From: an uncultured Bacillota bacterium
Lineage (GTDB): Bacteria > Bacillota_I > Bacilli_A > Erysipelotrichales > Coprobacillaceae
Assembly (NCBI GenBank): GCA_949290865.1
Contig: CASETM010000066.1
Location: 1 to 63,223, forward strand
Length of the DNA stretch: 63,223 bases
Direction of reading: 5' to 3'
Under the pieces are notes generated by a model that was not told the DNA's origin, did no database searches, and saw only the letters and a list, made by a program, of their open reading frames with translations. Of the stretch, positions 59,533 to 63,223 are shown piece by piece; position 1 is the first letter of the stretch; every line of letters starts with the position of its first letter. Made by a program: the position numbers and the translations under genes.

Positions 59533-60480
59533 ATGGAAGAATTCATCTGGAAATTAGTGATTTTGATTGCTGGTTTTGTTTTTCTGATCAAAGGGGCAGA
59601 TTATTTCGTGGAAGGCAGTTCTTCAGTTGCAAAGCGATTTCATATTCCCTCAATGATTATTGGTTTGACAATTGTTGCTATGGGAACGAGCCTGCCTGAA
59701 TGTGCAGTCAGTCTTACTGCATCGCTTGTGGGAAACAATGAACTGGCTGTTGCGAATGTTGTTGGTTCGAATATTTTTAATCTCATGGTTGTCTGCGGTA
59801 TGTCAGCATTATTTGTATCGCTGCCAATTTCTAGAAATACTTTAAAGAAAGAATTTCCTTTTTCGATACTGTGTGCTGTTATACTGGGAATGCTGGGAAA
59901 AAGTGGGATGATCTTGTCTAGAGAAGATGGTATCATATTTTTAATTTTATTTGTCATGTATATTATTTATATGATCATTTCAGCAAATCAGGCCATGCGC
60001 TCTTATGTTGGTCAGGGAGAAGATATTCACCTGATCCCTATGTGGCAAAGTCTTTTGTTTATTTTTGGTGGAATGATAGCGATTAAATTTGGTGGCGATT
60101 TTGTTGTTGATGGGGCATCCAGCATAGCGCTGAAGATGGGAATGTCACAGAATTTTATAGGTCTGACAATTGTTGCGCTTGGTACTAGTTTGCCGGAACT
60201 GGTGACATCAATTGTTGCAGCTCGAAAAGGTGAGGTTGACATGGCTTTGGGAAACGTTATCGGTTCTAATATTTTTAATATCCTGTTTGTCCTGGGGATT
60301 GCATCATTTATCAGTCCAGTTCTGTTTATTTTTGAAAATATCATAGATACAGTTATACTTATTGTTTTTTCTTTGACTGTTTTGATTTTTGCCTGTTTAA
60401 AAAAACGCATTAATAGAACTGCTGGAATTATGATGTTAGGTTTTTATCTGATTTATTTGGTTTATATTGTGATGCGTTAA
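59533..60480 (+). CDS. Calcium/sodium antiporter (YrbG-like)
   Basis: A 315-residue CaCA-family exchanger with about ten helices and the two inverted alpha repeats AMGTSLPECAVSLTASLVGN and ALGTSLPELVTS with GNVIGSNIFN. It exchanges Ca2+ (or another divalent ion) for Na+. TAGGAGA precedes the start. Downstream of mntP and the Mn riboswitch, so it may take part in Mn2+ or general divalent-cation export, which is inference from context. Confidence 0.9.
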   Translation: MEEFIWKLVILIAGFVFLIKGADYFVEGSSSVAKRFHIPSMIIGLTIVAMGTSLPECAVSLTASLVGNNELAVANVVGSNIFNLMVVCGMSALFVSLPISRNTLKKEFPFSILCAVILGMLGKSGMILSREDGIIFLILFVMYIIYMIISANQAMRSYVGQGEDIHLIPMWQSLLFIFGGMIAIKFGGDFVVDGASSIALKMGMSQNFIGLTIVALGTSLPELVTSIVAARKGEVDMALGNVIGSNIFNILFVLGIASFISPVLFIFENIIDTVILIVFSLTVLIFACLKKRINRTAGIMMLGFYLIYLVYIVMR

Positions 60481-60528
60481 AGGGAAAAGACAGATTTTAA
60501 TATTAATAATAAAAGGGGATGGAGTTTG

Positions 60529-61242
60529 ATGTTTGGATTGGGAACGATTGTTAACACTGTTGCGGTTATTGCTGGTGGAATGTGTGGTCTGTTGCTAAAA
60601 AATGGAATGAAACAGAGATTTCAGGAAACAATCATGCAAGGATTAGGTCTGGCTGTTTTGTTTGTTGGTATTGCGGGAGCTATGACAGGAATGCTGAATA
60701 TTGTTGAGAATCATCTTGATTCAGCAGGATCATATGTCCTGGTCATTTCGATGGTACTTGGGGCAATTATTGGTGAAGCTGTTGATATTGAACTACGGGT
60801 ACAGCAGTTTGCTGCATTTTTGAAGAAAAAAGTCAAAAGTAATGATTCGCGTTTCGTTGAAGGTTTTGTTTCAACATCGCTGGTGATTTGCGTTGGAGCA
60901 ATGGCAGTAGTCGGTTCTTTAGAAGATGGTTTGACTGGTGATGCCAGTATTCTTATTTCAAAAGCCATGATGGATTTTGTCATTGTCATGGTGTTCGCTT
61001 CTGCCTTAGGTATCGGTACAGTTTTTTCAGCAATTCCCATATTTGTTTATCAGGGAGCAATAACATTATGTGCTTCGTTTTTGGTTCCATATTTTACAGA
61101 TACAGCTATATCTTATTTATCTTTTGTGGGTTCTGTATTGATTTTTGCTGTTGGGACAAACCTGTGTTTTAAGACAAAAATTAAAGTAGGAAATCTCCTG
61201 CCTGCGATATTTATTGCGATGTTTCTGGCTTTTTTTATTTAA
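60529..61242 (+). CDS. DUF554-family membrane protein
   Basis: A 237-residue protein with six to seven hydrophobic segments; the opening GLGTIVNTVAVIAGGMCG and the GAIIGE and GDASILISKAMMDF segments are DUF554 features. Function unknown; putative transporter. ATG 60529 is chosen over the adjacent TTG, with GGGGATGGAG upstream. Possibly the last gene of the Mn-controlled transcript. Confidence 0.85.
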   Translation: MFGLGTIVNTVAVIAGGMCGLLLKNGMKQRFQETIMQGLGLAVLFVGIAGAMTGMLNIVENHLDSAGSYVLVISMVLGAIIGEAVDIELRVQQFAAFLKKKVKSNDSRFVEGFVSTSLVICVGAMAVVGSLEDGLTGDASILISKAMMDFVIVMVFASALGIGTVFSAIPIFVYQGAITLCASFLVPYFTDTAISYLSFVGSVLIFAVGTNLCFKTKIKVGNLLPAIFIAMFLAFFI

Positions 61243-61258
61243 TAAATGATATTTTAAC

Positions 61259-61287
61259 TTGTCAATTGAAAAAAAATAAAGTATTAT
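61259..61287 (+). promoter_or_regulatory. Promoter of the purine permease gene
   Basis: TTGTCA (61259-61264), 17 bases, TATTAT (61282-61287). No purine riboswitch is visible in the short leader. Confidence 0.6.
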
Positions 61288-61318
61288 AAAAGCGTTTTTT
61301 TTATGAAAGGGGAAAAAA

Positions 61319-62644
61319 ATGTTAGAAAAATTATTTCAACTGAAGAAACATGGAACGGATGTTAAAACAGAAATTATTGCTGGTATTACAACATTCTTGG
61401 CAATGGCCTATATTTTAGCAGTCAATCCAGGAATTTTGGGCGAAGCAGGAATGTCTATTCAAGGTGTCTTTCTTGCAACAGCGATTGCTTCAGCAGTGTC
61501 TTCTATTTTAATGGGATTACTAGCCAACTATCCAGTTGCTTTATCTGCTGGGATGGGAGTCAATGCAGTTTTTACATACACCATTGTTTTAAATATGGGT
61601 CTTAGCTATCAAGGCGCATTAGCATGTGTATTTGTTTCAGGTATTATATTTATTATTATTTCTATTACGGGGGTAAGAACTGCAATTATCAATGCCATTC
61701 CTGCTCAGTTAAAACTGGCAATTGGCGCTGGAATTGGTTTCTTTATTGCTTTTGTTGGATTAAAAGGAGCAGGTATTATTGTAGCCAATGAATCTACATT
61801 GGTGGGAATTGGTGATTTTAAAAATCCTGTTGTTTTACTTGCTTTGTTTGGAATTGTTGTGACAGTTATTTTAATGATTAAAGGTGTTCCAGCAGCAGTT
61901 TTCTATGGTCTGATCATTACTGCTGTTGTTGGAATTATTGGTGGTGTCTGTGGTATTGAAGGAATGCCAGCATTGCCTACTCAAATTGTTTCTACTGATT
62001 TGGATTTCAGTTTATTTGGAGCATTTATTCAGGGATTTAATGATTTAACACAACATCCTCAATGTTGGATCGCAATCTTTTCATTATTGTTCGTTGATTT
62101 CTTTGATACTGCTGGAACATTGGTTGCTGTAGCATCAAAAGCTGATCTGATCAACGAAGATGGAACATTGGATAATGTTGACAAAGCTTTATTGTCAGAT
62201 GCAATTGGTACGGTTATTGGATCAGTTGTTGGAACATCAACAGTGACTTCTTTTGTTGAATCAACATCTGGTGTTGAAGTAGGAGGTAGAACTGGTTTGA
62301 CTGCCTGTACAACAGGTGTTTTATTCCTGCTGTCAATTGTTTTCTTTCCTTTGATTGCAACAATTGCTGGATGTAGTGCAGTGACTGCACCGGCATTATT
62401 TGCTGTTGGTGTTTTAATGGCTCAGCAGTTAAAAGATATTGAATGGGATAATCTGGTTTATGCAACAAGTGCCTTTGTTACAATTGCTTTCATGATTTTA
62501 GGATATTCAATTTCTAATGGTATCGCTTTAGGGTTTATTGCTTATGCAGTAAGCATGATGGCTTGTGGAAAAGCAAAAGAAGTAAAACTGATCGTTTGGG
62601 TACTGGTTGTTATCTTTGTAATCTATTTTGGATTCTTGATTTAA
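61319..62644 (+). CDS. NCS2/AzgA-family purine permease
   Basis: A 441-residue membrane symporter with about 13 helices resembling PbuG/PbuO guanine-hypoxanthine permeases. TDVKTEIIAGITTFLAMAYIL is the family opening; DFFDTAGTLVA, followed by VGTSTVTSFVEST, lines the substrate site. GAAAGGGG precedes the ATG. It takes up purine bases. A strong terminator and then a group II intron follow. Confidence 0.9.
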   Translation: MLEKLFQLKKHGTDVKTEIIAGITTFLAMAYILAVNPGILGEAGMSIQGVFLATAIASAVSSILMGLLANYPVALSAGMGVNAVFTYTIVLNMGLSYQGALACVFVSGIIFIIISITGVRTAIINAIPAQLKLAIGAGIGFFIAFVGLKGAGIIVANESTLVGIGDFKNPVVLLALFGIVVTVILMIKGVPAAVFYGLIITAVVGIIGGVCGIEGMPALPTQIVSTDLDFSLFGAFIQGFNDLTQHPQCWIAIFSLLFVDFFDTAGTLVAVASKADLINEDGTLDNVDKALLSDAIGTVIGSVVGTSTVTSFVESTSGVEVGGRTGLTACTTGVLFLLSIVFFPLIATIAGCSAVTAPALFAVGVLMAQQLKDIEWDNLVYATSAFVTIAFMILGYSISNGIALGFIAYAVSMMACGKAKEVKLIVWVLVVIFVIYFGFLI

Positions 62645-62657
62645 TAAGTTTTATGAA

Positions 62658-62695
62658 AAAAAGGTTTGACTGATAAAAAACAGTCAAACCTTTTT
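62658..62695 (+). terminator. Terminator of the purine permease gene
   Basis: A perfect 15-bp stem (AAAAAGGTTTGACTG 62658-62672, complement 62681-62695). The group II intron begins five bases beyond it. Confidence 0.92.
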
Positions 62696-62700
62696 ATAGT

Positions 62701-63223
62701 GTGCCACGCATGGCATAAAACTAGGTGGTGGAAGTCCACTGTGGGGGTCTCGTACTACCAACCACTAGCCAAAGACAAGGTATCCATCGTAAGATGTGAA
62801 CGGGAGGAAGTTGGAGGCAAAATCCTGACCCAAGGAACACGAACTATTTGAGGCATATGCTTATTGGATGAGATTGCTATACAAATCAAAGTCCAATAGT
62901 ACGACGGAATAAGCAATGTAAAGATAGTGGGTACATGGGATGAAAGTGTTATGTCTTACCGTGGGAGGTCCTAGGAACATGATGAAAATGTAATCATGGT
63001 TGAAACGTTTGTCCCAGGAAGTCAGCCGAGGTCATAGTAGTGATAATGATAGCTGTAATGGTTATCTAGCGAAGGACCGAACATAAGGAGGTGAACTGGA
63101 AATGAAAGATACTCAAGATAAAATAGGATACTGTCAACTATCATTAGGCTTACTCTATGAAGATAGTACGGAATACGACAATAGTGGAGGAGTGTATCCT
63201 ACATCAAAACAGGAGATATCACA
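62701..63223 (+). mobile_element. Group II intron, 5' part (cut by window end)
   Basis: GTGCCACGCATGGCATAAAA at 62701 is a group II intron 5' end (GUGYC-type) with a short GCCA/TGGC hairpin, followed by about 400 bases of structured, gene-free sequence (domain I to start of IV) and then a reverse transcriptase gene. Insertion directly behind a rho-independent terminator is the known habit of group IIC introns, but I cannot confirm the class from the visible domains. Confidence 0.75.
63102..63223 (+). CDS. ltrA: Group II intron reverse transcriptase/maturase, N-terminal part
   Basis: ATG 63102 stands behind AAGGAGGTG. The first 40 residues (MKDTQDKIGYCQLSLGLLYE and a Ser-Gly-rich continuation) resemble the N-terminus of intron-encoded LtrA-like proteins. 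The frame runs off the window, so the RT, maturase and any endonuclease domains are not visible. Confidence 0.7.
   Translation, partial: MKDTQDKIGYCQLSLGLLYEDSTEYDNSGGVYPTSKQEIS

Noticed and set aside
60027-60410. 127-codon frame antisense to the antiporter gene
   Set aside because: Shadow of the conserved antiporter sequence; no start signal and no similarity to known proteins.
61243-61318. Purine riboswitch in front of the NCS2 permease
   Set aside because: The leader is too short and lacks the paired loops; only a promoter and ribosome binding site are seen.
62666-62851. 61-codon frame across the intron 5' end
   Set aside because: It runs through the terminator and structured intron RNA, without a ribosome binding site.
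1-63223. tRNA, rRNA and CRISPR arrays
   Set aside because: No T-loop GTTCRANNC with a matching cloverleaf, no rRNA segments and no regularly spaced repeats were found by reading.

Overview
The window is low-GC Bacillota DNA. Short intergenic gaps, AGGAGG-type ribosome binding sites, many hairpin terminators, desulfoferrodoxin (typical of anaerobes) and many Cof-type HAD phosphatases, RpiR-like and ROK proteins suggest an anaerobic gut firmicute, perhaps Erysipelotrichia/Coprobacillaceae. That placement is inference; there is no rRNA gene to check it. I saw no tRNA, rRNA or CRISPR array.

Layout. 1-132: chain of hairpins resembling the right end of an IS200/IS605-like element. 273-7225: HAD phosphatase, rRNA pseudouridine synthase, membrane protein with a probable permuted papain-like tail, MFS carrier, ComEC-like metallo-hydrolase, RarA. 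7482-9582: IS1634-type element flanked by perfect 107-bp direct repeats. 9779-11292: aminotransferase and acylphosphatase. 11546-16526: a 4.98-kb island splitting an XRE-family membrane-regulator gene. 16544-23803: remainder of that gene, a MecA_N-type penicillin-binding protein, a GntR/YtrA-type ABC operon, cytoplasmic alpha-amylase. 23930-32152: DUF815 ATPase, nitroreductase, YbaK-type deacylase, AI-2E-family protein, then a two-component system joined to an ABC/FtsX-like exporter. 32255-42999: nucleoside phosphorylase, HAD phosphatases, two tandem RpiR-like regulators, Nudix, metallo-hydrolase, phosphoesterase, PII-like protein, ROK kinase, FAD/Rieske oxidoreductase. 43119-46855: three consecutive Gfo/Idh/MocA oxidoreductases plus a HAD. 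46882-55190: MgtE, a candidate structured RNA, orphan PTS IIB, ATP-grasp enzyme, AEC carrier, RecG, PlsX, RNase III. 55361-62644: a PTS-IIB/ROK fusion, desulfoferrodoxin, MFS carrier, a manganese riboswitch with MntP, cation antiporter, DUF554 protein, purine permease. 62701-end: 5' part of a group II intron just behind a terminator.

The most notable system is the island cargo: an Rrf2 regulator, a tandem SnoaL-like protein, a flavin split-barrel protein fused to a two-cluster ferredoxin, a zinc-type macrodomain and a class M sirtuin (SirTM). The last two form a known ADP-ribosylation/de-ADP-ribosylation pair, but the usual partners GcvH-L and LplA2 are absent here. Three copies of one 21-bp palindrome overlap the two island promoters, suggesting Rrf2 controls itself and the cargo. 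A recombinase fragment sits at one end, and the two halves of the disrupted host gene rejoin in frame.
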